The notes: a model not told the origin generated them from the letters alone. Positions 20,281 through 32,397 are shown, counted from the first letter of the stretch. The stretch is DNA of 64,000 bases from Heloderma charlesbogerti (GCA_026122225.1 JANEZZ010001564.1:204188-268187), one strand, 5' to 3'. A program made the numbers and translations.

Positions 20281-21000
20281 CAAACCAGTTACTCAGAAGT
20301 AACTTCCATTGTGGTCAATGAGGCTTGTCTCCTGAATGCGCACACCAGAGCTCCCCCTCAACTGAAATAACACATTTTAAAGCACTAATTCCCTAAAGGC
20401 TGCAAAGCACTTTCCCCAAGCTGCAATTCTCCCTTGTTTGGTTTGTTGCCTTTGGAAGGAACTAATTCAGACCTTCGTTTATGCTCAGCAACAGGTTAGA
20501 AAGGGGACTGGTTTTCCCTCCCTTTGTTTCCCCAGCACAAACATAAGTGTGTCTACTCAGAAGTAACTCCCACTGTGGTCAATGAGGCTTGTTCCTGAAA
20601 TGCACTCCAAGATTCCCATGAATCGAAATAACACATTTCGAGATCTTTAATGTCAAAGCTTCAAAGCTTCAATTGATCGCAGCAGGGCAGCTAGAACACT
20701 GTGTTCCGGAAAGGATTGTTTATTTAAGGAAGTAATGGGGGGGGAGAGGGGGGAGAGAAGGAGATTGTTCTTGTGCCCCCTGTGTTTCCCCACACAAACC
20801 AATTAGTGCCTACTCAGAAGTAACTCCCAATGTGGTCAAAGAGGCTTGTCCCCTGAATGCAGGGGAGCCTCTCTTATTCTCAAAGGAGAAAGGGGGGGAG
20901 CCTCTCTTATTGGTTGAGCAGCCCCTGCCAATCAGGTGACATTCACTCTCCCCCCCTACCCAGAAGTATGTTCTGTGAAATGACTTTTACTGGTGTGATA
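20258..21000. repeat. Diverged ~260-bp tandem repeat, about 2.7 copies
   Basis: The core ACTCAGAAGTAAC, then GGTCAATGAGGCTTG (or GGTCAAAGAGG), recurs at 20291, 20555 and 20812, spaced 264 and 257 bp. Each core is preceded by a TGTTTCyCCAGCAC-type stretch. The first two units also share CGAAATAACACATTT-like sequence. The core resembles the AAGTAAGTCCC palindromic family. Confidence 0.65.
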
Positions 21001-21228
21001 CACTCGCTCGTGGAGCCCTGCACAGAGCAAAGCTGGCTCCTTGAAAAATCTGGGTAAGCCATGATTCGCTTCTTCTTCTGTCTCCTTCTGTTGTTGTGGA
21101 GACATCCCCCAGGACTAACAGCCATTGATAGCTTCCTCCCAGCTACTGGTGTACATAGGCATATTGCCTGTTATATAGTTTTACAGTTCAATCAGCCTTA
21201 ACTTTTTTTCAGTGTATTCCTATGCATT

Positions 21229-21408
21229 TTTCCTCAGAAGTAAGTTATGTCATGTTCTCTGGACTTACTCCATGTAAGTATGTATGCACTGCATAGGATT
21301 GCAGCCTTAGGGTACAGTCCCCTAAACACACTCACTAGTAGGAAGTAAGCATAATTGAACTTGATAAGATTTACTTCTGAGTAAACATTGATAGGATGGT
21401 GCTGCACA
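21229..21408. repeat. AAGTAAGTCCC palindromic repeat, two adjacent copies
   Basis: First: CTCAGAAGTAAGTTATGTC to GCATAGGATTGCAGCC. Second: TACAGTCCCCTAAACAC to TTACTTCTGAGTAAACATTG and ATAGGATGGTGCTGC. Confidence 0.65.
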
Positions 21409-22170
21409 TCTATCACAAATATATTGTCTTTCAGGTTATCCCACTGGATTTGTTTTTGGACTGGTGGACATGGAATCATCATCTTGCTCTGGGCATAGAA
21501 ATGACACAGAGGATGAATTTTAATCTTTTTCTTGTTCCTTTTATCAAATCGACAATACTTTTTTTTGCCCTTAATTCCCGCCCCCCATCAAAGAATTGAT
21601 GCTGCTTAAAAAAGAAATGAAAGGATGGAGAGGTAGAGGTTTACTGCAATCCTGGGAGGAGATGAAAGTGAGGGGAGCCAGGAAAGATGGATCCTCTCCT
21701 TAAAACAGTTTTCATCAGTGCTAATAGGGATACTGTTTCTGTTGCAGGGACTGCACCATATTGTTTAAACATTTATGAAGAAAGTTTCTTATGAAGTCAG
21801 TGAGGTGACCAATTCTTAATATGTGTTTTCTCATGCTTTCAGAACAAGGATGAGAAGAAGCTCACAGCTTTGTAATACCAGGACAGGTCTGTGGCTTAAC
21901 TGTCACACAGGGGTACTGTTAGGGAGAATCACTTCTGACTTAGCACCAGTTCATACACTTTCCCCCAAATCCAATACGGCAAATCCAATGAACATACAGC
22001 TGGTCAGGTGGGCCAGCCCTACCATTAGGCAGAGTGAGGTGGCCACCTCAGGAAGCCAATTTGCGGGCAGCAAATGGTTAGTTATTTGGTTTATTGTGAT
22101 TGTGTTTTTACTTGTGGGATTTGCAGCCTCAGATGCCAAATACCTTGGCCAGCCTTGGGTGTACCTTGAC
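21409..22170. other. Non-coding stretch, nothing recognised
   Basis: No gene or known repeat is supported. The 158-aa frame at 21823-22299 crosses a microsatellite and shows no family feature. Confidence 0.35.
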
Positions 22171-22203
22171 TTGTGTGTGTGTGTGGGGGGGGGGCGGGGG
22201 GGT
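22171..22203. repeat. (GT)n and poly-G tract
   Basis: TGTGTGTGTGTG followed by two blocks of G separated by one C. Confidence 0.9.
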
Positions 22204-22534
22204 TGTGGATGCTGCCAGCAGAATATCTTGGACCAGCCCAAGTGTCATGTTTTGAAGAACTCTGTGGTGCATAAGATTAATCACATAGTTGCATGTTGAT
22301 CAGGAAATTCTAGTTATGTGAATCAACTATTATATGTATGCAAATAATAATTAAATAGACAAGCTGTGCACTCCTGCATTGGAGGAAAAGTTTTGGGTTT
22401 TTTTAAAGCACTAGACTACCAGGAGATATAGCCATATTTAGTAAGATATACGAAAGAAGAAAAAGCTGGCTATGGAAGAAGAAACAGAAAAAAATGGAAT
22501 AGAGGGAAACAGCAGCTGAGGAGACTTGGGGAAT

Positions 22535-22733
22535 GATCCAATGGAGTGCTCACTCTAGCACTATCGACGTTGTTCTAGCAAAAACCAATGCTTGCCAAAC
22601 ATCAATAACACTTCCTAGCATAACAGGTTTCCCAGGTAACTCATCACAGAAGGAAGTGCTATTGATGTCACCCTAGCATTGGTTTCTGCTAGCACAACAT
22701 CCATAGCGCTAGCAGGAGCGGACTATTGGATCC
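22535..22733. mobile_element. GATCCAAT-ended foldback MITE
   Basis: The left arm runs GATCCAATGGAGTGCTC, CTAGCACTATCGACGTTGTT, CTAGCAAAAACCAATGCT. The right arm is its near complement and ends GGACTATTGGATC. The arms are about 90 nt each. No coding sequence. Confidence 0.75.
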
Positions 22734-22755
22734 TTCTCTAGGTAGTACGTGGCTT

Positions 22756-22861
22756 TAGGGCACAATCCTATGCACGTTAAGACAGAAAAAAGCCCTACAA
22801 CTGGCTAGGGAATGCTGGCAGTTGTAGGATTTTTTCTGTCTGAACATGTATAGCACCTTTA
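22756..22861. mobile_element. GGGCACAATCC foldback MITE
   Basis: TAGGGCACAATCCTATGCAC, GACAGAAAAAAGCCC and GTTGTAGGATTTTTTCTGTC to GTATAGCACCTTTA. The arms are inverted with a short centre. Confidence 0.8.
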
Positions 22862-23204
22862 AAGTTTTAAAAGTAAGGTTCAATGAAGAAGGCAAAGTAC
22901 AATTAATCTTAACTGCTGCATCCTGCCATCATTGTTCAGCTTTAGTACATACCCCAAGCATATGAACAATTAGTATTAGGTCATGGCAAAGTCAACAGGA
23001 ATCCCTATTACAAGGTTTGGCAGAGCCTGTGTTTGTATGTGTGTTATTTGTGTGTGTGTGTGTTTTTAAAAAGTAGTTAATTCAATAGATTGAAGACCAT
23101 TTTGCCATTGAGTCTCCTGAACTGGAGTATTTAAATCCAAATTCCATCAGCTGCAGACAACATTTAAAAGCTGCAGAGCTTGATTTCTACCTATCAACAT
23201 ATGA

Positions 23205-23378
23205 CGCTGTTATATACCAAGTCAGGCCATGGGTCCATCTTGCTCAGAGTTATTAGACTGTCTAGTGGCAGATCTTCAGGGTTCCAGGCAGAGGTCTTTT
23301 CCACTTCCTGAGCAGCTTCCTGGGATTGAAGCCAGTAGGTTCTGCAAGGCACATACTCTACTGAGGAGCTATGACACG
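23205..23378 (-). mobile_element. tRNA-Ala-derived SINE, antisense, decayed
   Basis: GGCCATGGGTCCATCTTGCTCAG, then CTTCCTGGGATTGAAGCC, TAGGTTCTGCAAGGCAC and CTACTGAGGAGCTATG are the complement of the SINE body, B box, anticodon region and A box. It is strongly diverged and abuts a CR1 tail. Confidence 0.6.
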
Positions 23379-23441
23379 ATGGGGGTTGGACTAGATGGCC
23401 TTGTAGACCCCTTCCAACCCTACTATTCTATGATTCTGTGA
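23379..23441 (+). mobile_element. CR1 LINE 3' terminus
   Basis: GATGGGGGTTGGACTAGATGG, CCCCTTCCAACCCTA, then ATTCTATGATTCTGTGA. This is the characteristic CR1 end with its short ATTCTATGA repeat. Confidence 0.85.
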
Positions 23442-23555
23442 CCCCTCCCCTAAAATATAAGACAATTCTAAGTTGAAATTGTGATATCTGGATGTTTTTC
23501 AAGGACAGAAGCAGGTTAAGAGAGGATTTTTCAAGTAAGTCCTGTAAGTTTCAGG

Positions 23556-23741
23556 CAGTGGAGGCTGGTGGCTCCTACTTCAGTGGGGAAGTGAATCTGC
23601 TCTGAGGATTCCAAAGTGCTGGACCCTAACCACAAATGGGTTCAGCACCATGGATAGCTCCTTTAGACTTCTGATTGGTTCTGACTAAAACCCAGAGTGG
23701 ATTCACCATCCCACTGAAATAGGAACCACCAGCCTCCACTG
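23556..23741 (+). mobile_element. hAT-type MITE, CAGTGGAGGCTGG ends
   Basis: The left end CAGTGGAGGCTGGTGGCTCC is the exact inverse of the right-end motif CCACCAGCCTCCACTG. The flanks GTTTCAGG (23548-23555) and GTTTCAGC (23742-23749) form an 8-bp duplication with one mismatch. Length is 186 bp, with no coding capacity. Fragments of the family are at 4066-4206 and 57070-57159. Confidence 0.85.
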
Positions 23742-24166
23742 GTTTCAGCGCCAAAGTTAATACTTGAATTCAATTTTCAAGAAACCAAAAAGGTTTGAAA
23801 CTGTCATCCGTTCTGATGAACTGGGATAAGGTCATAAGATCAACTTCTCAATCTTTCAAACACACACACATATACCCCATATCTACCCCATATTTTGATC
23901 TCAGAATTCCATACTGTCTCCATCTGTGGATAAGGATCAAATCAAACGGAGTCCCCATCACAGGCCAGGCCAGATTTGCAATTTTAATTGCAGGGCAGTG
24001 TGCCTGACGATACATGGGTGAAGCCCAAGTCTTCCTATGTATATAATGGCCACATTTGAGCTATTTCTAAATGAGTTCACCCAGGGGGTTTTCAATCCAC
24101 AAGCAAGTACCTGACATTAGAGAGCAGGAAGACTAAACATATTGGTGCATAATAGGAAGATTAAAG

Positions 24167-24479
24167 CAGGGGTGTTGAACCTCAGGCCTGTGAGACAAAT
24201 CCAGCCCCCTGGGGTCCTAGTCCGGCTCTCCAGGTTCCCCAGATGGCCACACCCCTTTCCCCTATTTGATGTTTTCCCGGATTTTGTGTAGCCCCCCCCC
24301 CCCCGCAAGCAGTTGAAATGCCTCTCCTAAGGCAGTAGTTACTGGCAGTAACAGCTTCAAGCTAAAGTATGCTGATCCTGCCCCTTTGCCTTCAGCCCCA
24401 CCCACCATTGGAATGATGCCCCCAAGAACATCTCCAAAATCAAATTTGACCTTGCGCTGAAAGGGGTTCGATGCCCCTG
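24167..24479 (+). mobile_element. hAT-type nonautonomous element, CAGGGGTG ends
   Basis: Left end CAGGGGTGTTGAACCTC. The right end on the other strand reads CAGGGGCATCGAACCCC. GATTAAAG is duplicated exactly at 24159-24166 and 24480-24487. The 8-bp duplication and CAGGGG ends fit hAT. Length is 313 bp, with no transposase. A C-run at 24291-24304 lies inside. Confidence 0.9.
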
Positions 24480-24546
24480 GATTAAAGGCTCCATGTTCCA
24501 CCAAAAACTGATACTGCTATAAGCAGTGCTGGGCTTCCCTATGGGG

Positions 24547-24905
24547 ACCTGTATACAATTTACTTTTATTTATTACATTTCTATACCACCCAATAGCTGA
24601 AGCTGTCTGGGTGGTACACAACAATTAAAACTACAAAATACAGCACAAAATACAACATAAAATATTAAAGTTTAAAACTGCAGTATAAAAGTAAAGCTAA
24701 AATAAAACCTAGCAGCAATGCAGAGATTTAAAATACAATAACTGATTTAAAACAACAGAACTAAAAGACCTAAATGCCTGGGGCTGGAAAGAGCACGATG
24801 CAGGCACCAGGCAAACCATCTGGGAAGCTCATTCCATATCTGGGGAGCCACAGCAGAAAAGACCCTCTTCTTGGTAGCCACCTGCCTTACTTCCTTTAGC
24901 AGGGG
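24547..24905 (-). mobile_element. L2-like LINE 3' end, antisense
   Basis: TTATTTATTACATTTCTATACC, CACCCAATAGCTGAAGC, then an AAAATACA-rich stretch. Further in, CATCTGGGAAGCTCATTCCA and GAAAAGACCCTCTTCTTGG are the complement of the ORF2 C-terminal region (WNELP-like coding). Confidence 0.7.
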
Positions 24906-25099
24906 ATATACATTTTATCAATAAGGACTCTAATTTAACAAACAAACTAAGATGTCTCAAGAAATAAATGGTATAAATAATCATAGAAGATGACACAGAG
25001 TCATTCAAACCCAAATATGGTAGGAGGCTTAAAATGGTTTGCCCCCTTTGTCATCCTTAACTTTACACTCATATCAAGTCTAGAAATCAGCTGGACAAT

Positions 25100-25551
25100 T
25101 AGGGATGTCGGAGGAATCTGGCTTGGGGTGGAGCTCTGTGAATTTTCGCCAGCTTGGCCCTCCGGACATCAACTCACAGATCCCAGAGCTGGCCTGACTC
25201 AGTGTATTCCAAATTGGGCAAGCTCACGGTTTTATGCTTTAAAAAAATAAAATAAATGCACAGATTGCAATTTTGCACAAAATCACAAAAATTTGTGCAA
25301 ACAGGCCTACAATGTTGTACAAATAGCACTATTTACAGATGTGATATTGTGCAAACCACGATCTCCGTAAATATGTATACTTGCAATTTTGTGCAAAATC
25401 GCGGTTTGTGGATAAAAAAAGGTCATGAGCTCTCACCAGGCGCCCATAGAATGTCTCCTGGCTTGCTCCGCATGCCCGCCATGGTTGGGTATCTGTTGGG
25501 AGTCCAGTGAGCAGAGCACAAACAGGACATGGGGGAGTTCACGCATCCCTA
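25100..25551. mobile_element. TAGGGATG-ended element, probable hAT type
   Basis: Begins TAGGGATGTCGG and ends CGCATCCCTA, so TAGGGATG is inverted at the termini. The adjoining 8-mers are TGGACAAT and ATCACAAT, which share only five positions, so the duplication is weak. The interior has inverted copies of TTGCAATTTTGTGCAAAATC-like sequence. No transposase frame. Confidence 0.6.
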
Positions 25552-25643
25552 ATCACAATTCCCAAACAATAAACTGGAAGGAGGAAAGAAAAAATATAGA
25601 GTGCATCTGAGACATTGCTCAGATTACAGTGAATATTAATTCA

Positions 25644-25735
25644 GTAAGACTCCTATACACACTTACCTAGGAATAAGTTCCATTGCACTAAGTAGGGTTT
25701 ATTTCTGAGTAAATATTTATAGATTGCCCTGTATC
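25644..25735. repeat. AAGTAAGTCCC palindromic repeat, diverged
   Basis: AGACTCCTATACACACTTACC, GGAATAAGTTCCATTG, TATTTCTGAGTAAATA and TAGATTGCCC. Confidence 0.55.
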
Positions 25736-27586
25736 TAAGGCAGTGGTCCTATTAAGAACATGTGAAATTTCTTCTTACAAAATAATCCATCTCAGAGCTC
25801 ACCATTAAAGTGTCAGTGGAGTTGTACCCCTTGGCACAGGTGGAAAATTTCTAGTACACCTTCTGCAAGGACAGATGTATTACCAGGAATAAGAACATGG
25901 CTGTTCCATGCCTATTTCAATGGAAAAGACAGAAGAGTAAGTCAGGTCAAACAACCACACTGTTAACTTTGAGAAGATGATGGTGGAGAGACATCTTTAC
26001 CCCTGGAGACAAGCCACATTCCATTCTGTACCCGCTTGGGACTTCAAACCTTTGCATTAGCTTTTATGGACCTAAATGCTTCTCTGCCTCCCCCCGCTCC
26101 CCCCAGCATAGAGTGGGATGCAGGACTCTTTCCACAAGATGAGCCTTATGACTGTAAGTAATCAGAGGGTTGCACGTTGTGTAACGTCATTGCTGGAAAG
26201 GCTGCTTGTACTAATCAGAAGTGATGGCTGATCCCATTTAGAGGCATCAAGGAGCTAAAGTATTGAGACTAGGACTTTTACATTCCAGCGGCCCTTCTCC
26301 AGGGAGCACTTGGAAACAGTGAAGAGGAAGCCCTTGGATCTTAATGCTTTCATTTATTTTTTAGACAACAGCTAAGTTGCAATAACTGTGAGCAGGACTG
26401 CCATTTTCCTATAAATCATATCAGCACCTGATCAAATGAGGAAATGAGCAGTGAGTGAAAAGATCTATTGGCTGATTATCATAGAATATTCCGTATTTAT
26501 ATATAGTGTATAGCTGGCTGCATTGCGCAACCCCCCCCCCAAAACCCCAAACCAGATTTATTCCCAGTCATCCATTGTTCATCCACCTCATCTCCCCCTC
26601 CCAGCCCAGTTTTAATCACTGTGGGGTATCTAAGCACAATTCCTGAGTATTCCAAATCCAGATGGAAATTACACATGCCTTTTGTAGATAAATACAACCT
26701 TTTGCTCATGACAGTGTGATTTCTGAAGTCATCCTACTCTTTGATGAGCTCCAAGTGGAATCTGGTGTTGCAAAAGGATTCAGCACATGTGCAGATGGCA
26801 AGCCTGAGTTTCAGCAGGTGCCACTTGCCTGTCAACCCAGAAGCCAAATGTATGTTGGGCCCTTTCCCTAAGATCAGCATGTGCAATTATCTCCTGACTA
26901 AATAAATACAAAAGCGCATCAAAGTATAAAAGGTGCTATTGTTAAAACATCCTAAGATGGAGGACCGCCAGGGGTGCAGCTCAGGCTGGATCCTAGGGCC
27001 AAAAGCCAGGGTCCCACATCCCAGGCCCCTCCTAAATAACTACCCAGAGAGTGACAGGTGATGGGGCAGTGGAAAACAAGCCCAGCATCAGCACCTTGGC
27101 CGGCGTGGGCATACTGGGGCCCACTTGGGATGATGTTAGTCACTGCAGCATCCTTCCTTCTTATGTTTAAAAACATTATATAGTCAGAGCCGGGATGTAT
27201 GTGGTTACTGATGCATGTTCTGTTAATTATACCTTTAAAATATATTCTCCTTTTCTACAACAAAATGGTGCTCATGACCCCAAGTAAATATGTTTAGCAC
27301 CAGGGCAGCAGATGCAAACTCCATTTTATTCCCATAGTCATGATTGTGCTATGATTTAAGTGAGTTTAAAGTGTGAAACTGCACATGCTCAGAGTATTTC
27401 TGCTTTTCATCAGAGAAGACAAACAGGTTTTTAAAATGTTTGTTTGCTCTAATATATCAGGAGTATGGAAGCAGTTTTAAACAATTGAATGGTGAGGATC
27501 GGGAGAGAACAGGAGTGTTACTTGTGTGCTTTACAAATGAAGTAATTCACATGGCTGACTAAAGGAGCAGGGGCACAGGATCATTA
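25736..27586. other. Non-coding stretch, nothing recognised
   Basis: No gene, RNA gene or known repeat is supported. A C-run at 26531-26540 is the only low-complexity feature. Confidence 0.4.
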
Positions 27587-27650
27587 AGGGTGTAATCCTA
27601 TGCATGTTTAGACAGAAGAAAGTCCTACAGCTCCCAGCATTCCCCAGTCA
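27587..27650. mobile_element. GGGCACAATCC foldback MITE, left half
   Basis: AAGGGTGTAATCCTATGCATG, TTTAGACAGAAGAAAGTCC, TACAGCTCCCAGCATTCCCC. The right arm is missing. Confidence 0.7.
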
Positions 27651-27740
27651 CTGAGTATAGCACATTCAGAGATTCAGCCATTAGTATTTGTTATAAAGTT
27701 GATTGTTCTGCATTAGATAAGCCCGGCGGAAGGGGAGGGG

Positions 27741-27767
27741 GAGGAGGAGGAGGAGGAGGAGGAAGAA
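27741..27767. repeat. (GGA)n microsatellite
   Basis: Run of GAG/AGG triplets. Confidence 0.9.
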
Positions 27768-29569
27768 GATCCTAAAAGCTTATTTGGAGATGGATAATAA
27801 GGGTTGGAGTTGAAATGCTGAGCCAAGGAAATTACATAATAGACAGATGTTGCTGTTCATACTAGAGACTGCATCTTTTTTTCTATAAAGCCTCCCTCCC
27901 ATCCCAGCAACCTGGTGTAATGTAAATGCTGACATAAAAAATACACAGTACAATCACCTGCAAAGTATGCCCCCAATTTTACGCTGTGGTGTTGAGCCTG
28001 CCTACTGAAGCCAATGCATCGTTCATAGGCTCTAGGTTGCATGTTGTCACACATACCTTTGCTTACTGTTTAGAAAACCGGTAGTAAATTGTAAGACATT
28101 CCCCATAAAGTAACACAAAGTAGCCATACATGAAAAGAAGGCAACATCCTCTACTAACACCAATATCTCCAGGTAGTTGCCCTTTCTACCAGTATTGGTG
28201 GGATAGAATGAGTTCACACATCATGAAATTGATGTAGCATTGATGCAACATACAAGGGCTACATGATTGACCTGGGAACTGTCCACACAGAACAACTTTC
28301 TAAGAGCACCTTGACAGCCATTAAAGCTTAGCCTTAGCAGTCTACTGTGGGTTTGTGGGGTTGGGTTGTTTTGTGTGTGTGTCCTGAATAGATAGAAATG
28401 TCCACATGAGTGCACAAGAGATCTGCATTTTTTTGATCTAGGTAAGGCCTAAAGAGATCATGACAAAATGGTTTTGCTCTTCTCTACTTTTGTTCCAGCC
28501 ATTGGCCAAGGAAAGAATTCTTGTTGTGTTTGTCCTTTTCCCCCTACTGTAACCTTTGTCGCACAAATGAGGCTTTTCTATTCTTCACTCATGTCCTCCG
28601 TGAAAGACAGCAGAAGTCTCCATACACTGTAATTGGATTGACTGGCTGACTGATTCCTGTTCTTTTCCATTTTTACAGCCTTGGGAACCTGGCGGGATGA
28701 GGGAGGGAAGGAAAGAGAAAAGGTGGAACCGCCAACCACTCAACAATACAGAATATTTCAAAGGTTAAGGAGTACAGCCTACAACTTCTGTCTGTTACGG
28801 CTGACTGGGCATTGAAATTCGGATGTCTTGTTTTCAATACCTCTTTACAATGATTGTCACAAGGATGACAATAGATGGGGAAGCTCAAGCCATTCTCATT
28901 AAGGACTTTACCGCATGGGGTTTCTTTCTCTTGCTATATAGTAGGAGTGGAAAAGATTTTGCCAGGCACGATACATTCAGTACAGGTTTTCCCTCTATAG
29001 ACTTCTAACAGGGAATTGCATTATTGACTATAGCCTGAGCAGTGCTCAAATTAGAAAGCAAGAGGACTCCAGTCCCGTAATAATGCTGCACAGGCCACTC
29101 CATGAAGAAGAGCGTGTTGGACAGTGGTGTCTATTGTGGATCATGTGAAGTTTGACACTATGTTTTCGGATGAAAAGCATCCTGCACCCTGGTGGCTACA
29201 TGCCTCTAAAGGCGCTACTTGCAGTAAACAGCACCTTCAGGGGCAAATAGGAGCTAGAGTGGATATTCAGTAGGAAACAAGGACAGGCCCCTGGTCTGGA
29301 TTAGGGCTGTATTCCAGAATGGGGGTCACACCATTCTTCTTCTTTTTTCAGACTAAAGGGGACCAGTTTAAGCATGCTTTCCCCCAAAAAATTCCTGGTG
29401 TAGTTTCAATTGACAGTGGCTTTTGCCCACTGCAGTGATGGTGGACCTATTAAGATGGTCCATCCCTGGAGTCTTATGTAATCCATGGGAGGGATTTTCC
29501 AGTAGACATGGCTGGTACTCCTGTCAGAGGCCTGGCCTCACTATGGAACAGTGAGATGGAACAGGCTGT
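27768..29569. other. Non-coding stretch, nothing recognised
   Basis: No recognisable gene or repeat. Confidence 0.4.
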
Positions 29570-30400
29570 TGACATGATCTCTCCTCAGCGTCTTCTCCTG
29601 TGTTGTAGAGCCCAACCAGCTCTCTGGTTTGCCAGAGAATGGGGGGCAATGAAACAAACAGGATGACAACTAGAATGCAGATGGCATAGGTCCCATAGCA
29701 ACTATGATTGGACACAAGGAAGAGCACACTATCATGCCTACTTTGTGGTGGTGAGGGCAGCAAAACATGCTCACTTCTCTACCTCTGTTGCATCCTTGGT
29801 TAACCATCTAGAAGAGCTTTTTCAAGTAGTGAAGGGCCTATTGCTTCTGGACCCATGGAAAGATATGTTGGAACCCTCAAACGCCTGCTGGGACAATTTT
29901 GATGTGCATTTCAAGGATAAAATCACTTTTATTCATTCTGACCAAATGCCATCTTTAACACAGTTCCAGAGGAAGTGTCCACAGCAACATCTGGTCTGGT
30001 TTTGTGGGATCAGTTTAATCGTTGTGGTCTGAGGATGTGGGCAAAAGTTTGGAGGGGTCTGACCATCCACCTGTATTCTTGACCCTTGCCCATCTTGGCT
30101 TCTTACATGAAGCTGAAGGGGACAGGCCAGGTAGTCCAGAAGGTTATTAATGCCTCATTGAGAGAGGGAGAATTCCCAGCAGTTGTGGAGCAGGCAGTTG
30201 TGAGTTAAGAAAGCCTCACTGGATTCAGAAGTAACAATAATCACCCAGTCACAAATGTCCCCTTTTGACATTTCTTACGAGGGTGATGGTGGTCCAGCTC
30301 CAGGCACTTTTGGATGGAATGGATCATCTAGAGCCATTTCAACCCAGGTTTAGGCTGGGGTTTGGCACTGAAACAGCCTTCTCCTTCCTGATGTAATGTG
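29570..30400 (+). pseudogene. L2-like LINE ORF2, endonuclease-RT junction, decayed
   Basis: Near 30290-30390 the plus strand gives VVQLQALLDGMDHLEPFQP, then RFRLGFGTETA, which matches the start of the L2-clade RT block (the GYGTETAL-type motif). Around 29605-29720 the translation WFAREWGAMKQTG with later YDWTQEEH fits the linker before RT. Stops and frameshifts break it throughout. Confidence 0.6.
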
Positions 30401-31493
30401 TAGTTTTGCTCCCATCTACTCTCTCACTTTAATGTTTCTCATGGGTTTTTTAGAACCTTCTTCCATCTTGTTTTTATTTATTTTTTCCCTTTTACTCCTT
30501 TTCCTGTCACTATAAAAGATCAACAGAATCATGGACCACAGATTTGTTCAGTGATACTTCATCCTTATTCATAGATTTAATATTCTCAAGAGCTTGATGG
30601 AAGAACTGCCGTTTTGATTGACAAAGGCCACATGGTTCCTACATCCATCTTTGCTTCCATTACATTCTTCTGTAGCCTTCGCCTGTTTAGCTTCAGCTCC
30701 AGCTCCAAGTCACAGAGTGAGCAAATCCTCCAGTTATATATTTTTTCACCCAATACCTTCTAGGGGAAAGCCATTGGGTTTCAAACAGGGCCCAGAAGGA
30801 TCTTTGCTGCACAACTTTGGCAATCCTGCATGATAGATCCTGGGATTAGCTGTAGGCTGTCAAACTTCTAAGACTTTGTGCCAGATGTCCTGAATTCTGT
30901 GCTGCAATTTATGACTCCAGTGCAAACACTGTCCAGTTGCTAAAGGCTTGCTGGGGCGGCCAGGACATATGCACAAAGGGATCAACGTAAAGGAAATGAA
31001 TTTTGCCAGGCCCCCATCTACAGAATATGGTCAATCTCATCCCAGGCCTAAAGAATGATCTCTGCATTCAACATTATGAATTAATCATAGCTACACTTGC
31101 GAATTTTGCAAATATTGCTGATGTTTCCATTATTTCTCCACTTGAAAATTAATACTTTCTGATGATCATGCTTGCAAAATGTTACAGTCTATAACGCATG
31201 GCTAGTACTGCAGGTGTGCCATTCTGCCACTGCAAACAGGTATGCTGGTGTAAATGTTTAATAATGAGATGCAAGTTGTTTCAGCTTGAAATTAAATTTA
31301 AAACAAGGTTGTTTCTTCCTCCTAAACCTATTTATATTGAAGAAATATTGCATCCCTTTATTTTTGCCTGACAACAGCCTCCTAGGTGGCTTGTAAGAGA
31401 AGAATATTCATGTACAATAAACCTTATGAGTTGTATCAAACTGTCACTATATACTAGCAGAAAACACATCCACTCATGCGAGTTGGCAAGCCT
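30401..31493. other. Non-coding stretch, nothing recognised
   Basis: No recognisable gene or repeat. Confidence 0.4.
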
Positions 31494-31569
31494 GGTGGTT
31501 TGCTGGACATCAGGTGGTTTGCTGGACATCAGGTGGTTTGCTGGACATCAGGTGGTTTGCTAGACATCA
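31494..31569. repeat. 19-bp tandem repeat, four copies
   Basis: The unit is GGTGGTTTGCTGGACATCA. Three copies are identical. The fourth has one change (CTAGACATCA). Confidence 0.95.
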
Positions 31570-31966
31570 GGTATCTTGCCTTGAGCAAGCAGAAGCTCTT
31601 TCTGCTAGCACTTGATAGAACCTAAGATTTAAAAAGAAGAAGGCAGTCATGGCATTAACAACTGTTGGTTTTTTTTAAGATCCTGCAATGATCACATGGG
31701 AAAACAGCATGTCCATCCCCTCCCTCCCTATGCCACAACTCTACCAATTTTATTTTGGGTCTGGAGCACCTCATATTTCTTTATATAATCATCTGCAGCT
31801 CCTGGCTTTTTCCAGCATCAGTGGTGACAGAAGCGGTGAGGGACAGTGATGTTTCCTCTCTACTACTGACACTGTAGATGCTACTCTTGCTACAGAGGAA
31901 AATAATCCCCTCCCCACTAGAAGACAGCTACCTAATAACCAGGGCCACGTAGCGACAGATATTACA

Positions 31967-32275
31967 TAAGAACATAAGAAGAGCCCTGCTGGATCAGACC
32001 AAGGGTCCATCTAGTCCAGCATTCTGTTCACACAGTGGCCAACCAGCTGTCAATGAGAAAGCCACAAGCAGGACATGACCACAACAACGCCCTCCCACCC
32101 ATGTTCCTCAGCAACTGGTGTACATAGGCTTACTGCCTCTGATACTGGAGGTAGCACATAGCCATCAGGACCAGTAGCCATTGATAGCCTTCTCCTCCAG
32201 GAATCTGTCCAACCCTCTTTTAAAGCCATCCAAACTGGTGGCCACCACTGCATCTTGTGGTAGAGAATTCCATGG
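31967..32275 (+). repeat. AACATAAGAAGAGCCCTGC interspersed repeat, long copy
   Basis: Extends the copy at 19742-19945 beyond CTCTGATACTGGAGGTAGC into AGCCATTGATAGCC, CCAACCCTCTTTTAAAGCC and CACTGCATCTTGTGG. The best preserved copy of the family here. Confidence 0.8.
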
Positions 32276-32397
32276 TTGGATTATGGGACTATTTGTGTCC
32301 CTGGCAGTGGGGCACTTCCACTTGGGCAGCAGGATTATCTCCTGGCAACAGTGATGACTGAATCAGTGAACTGACCACTCCCAGTGCCTTAGGTCTG

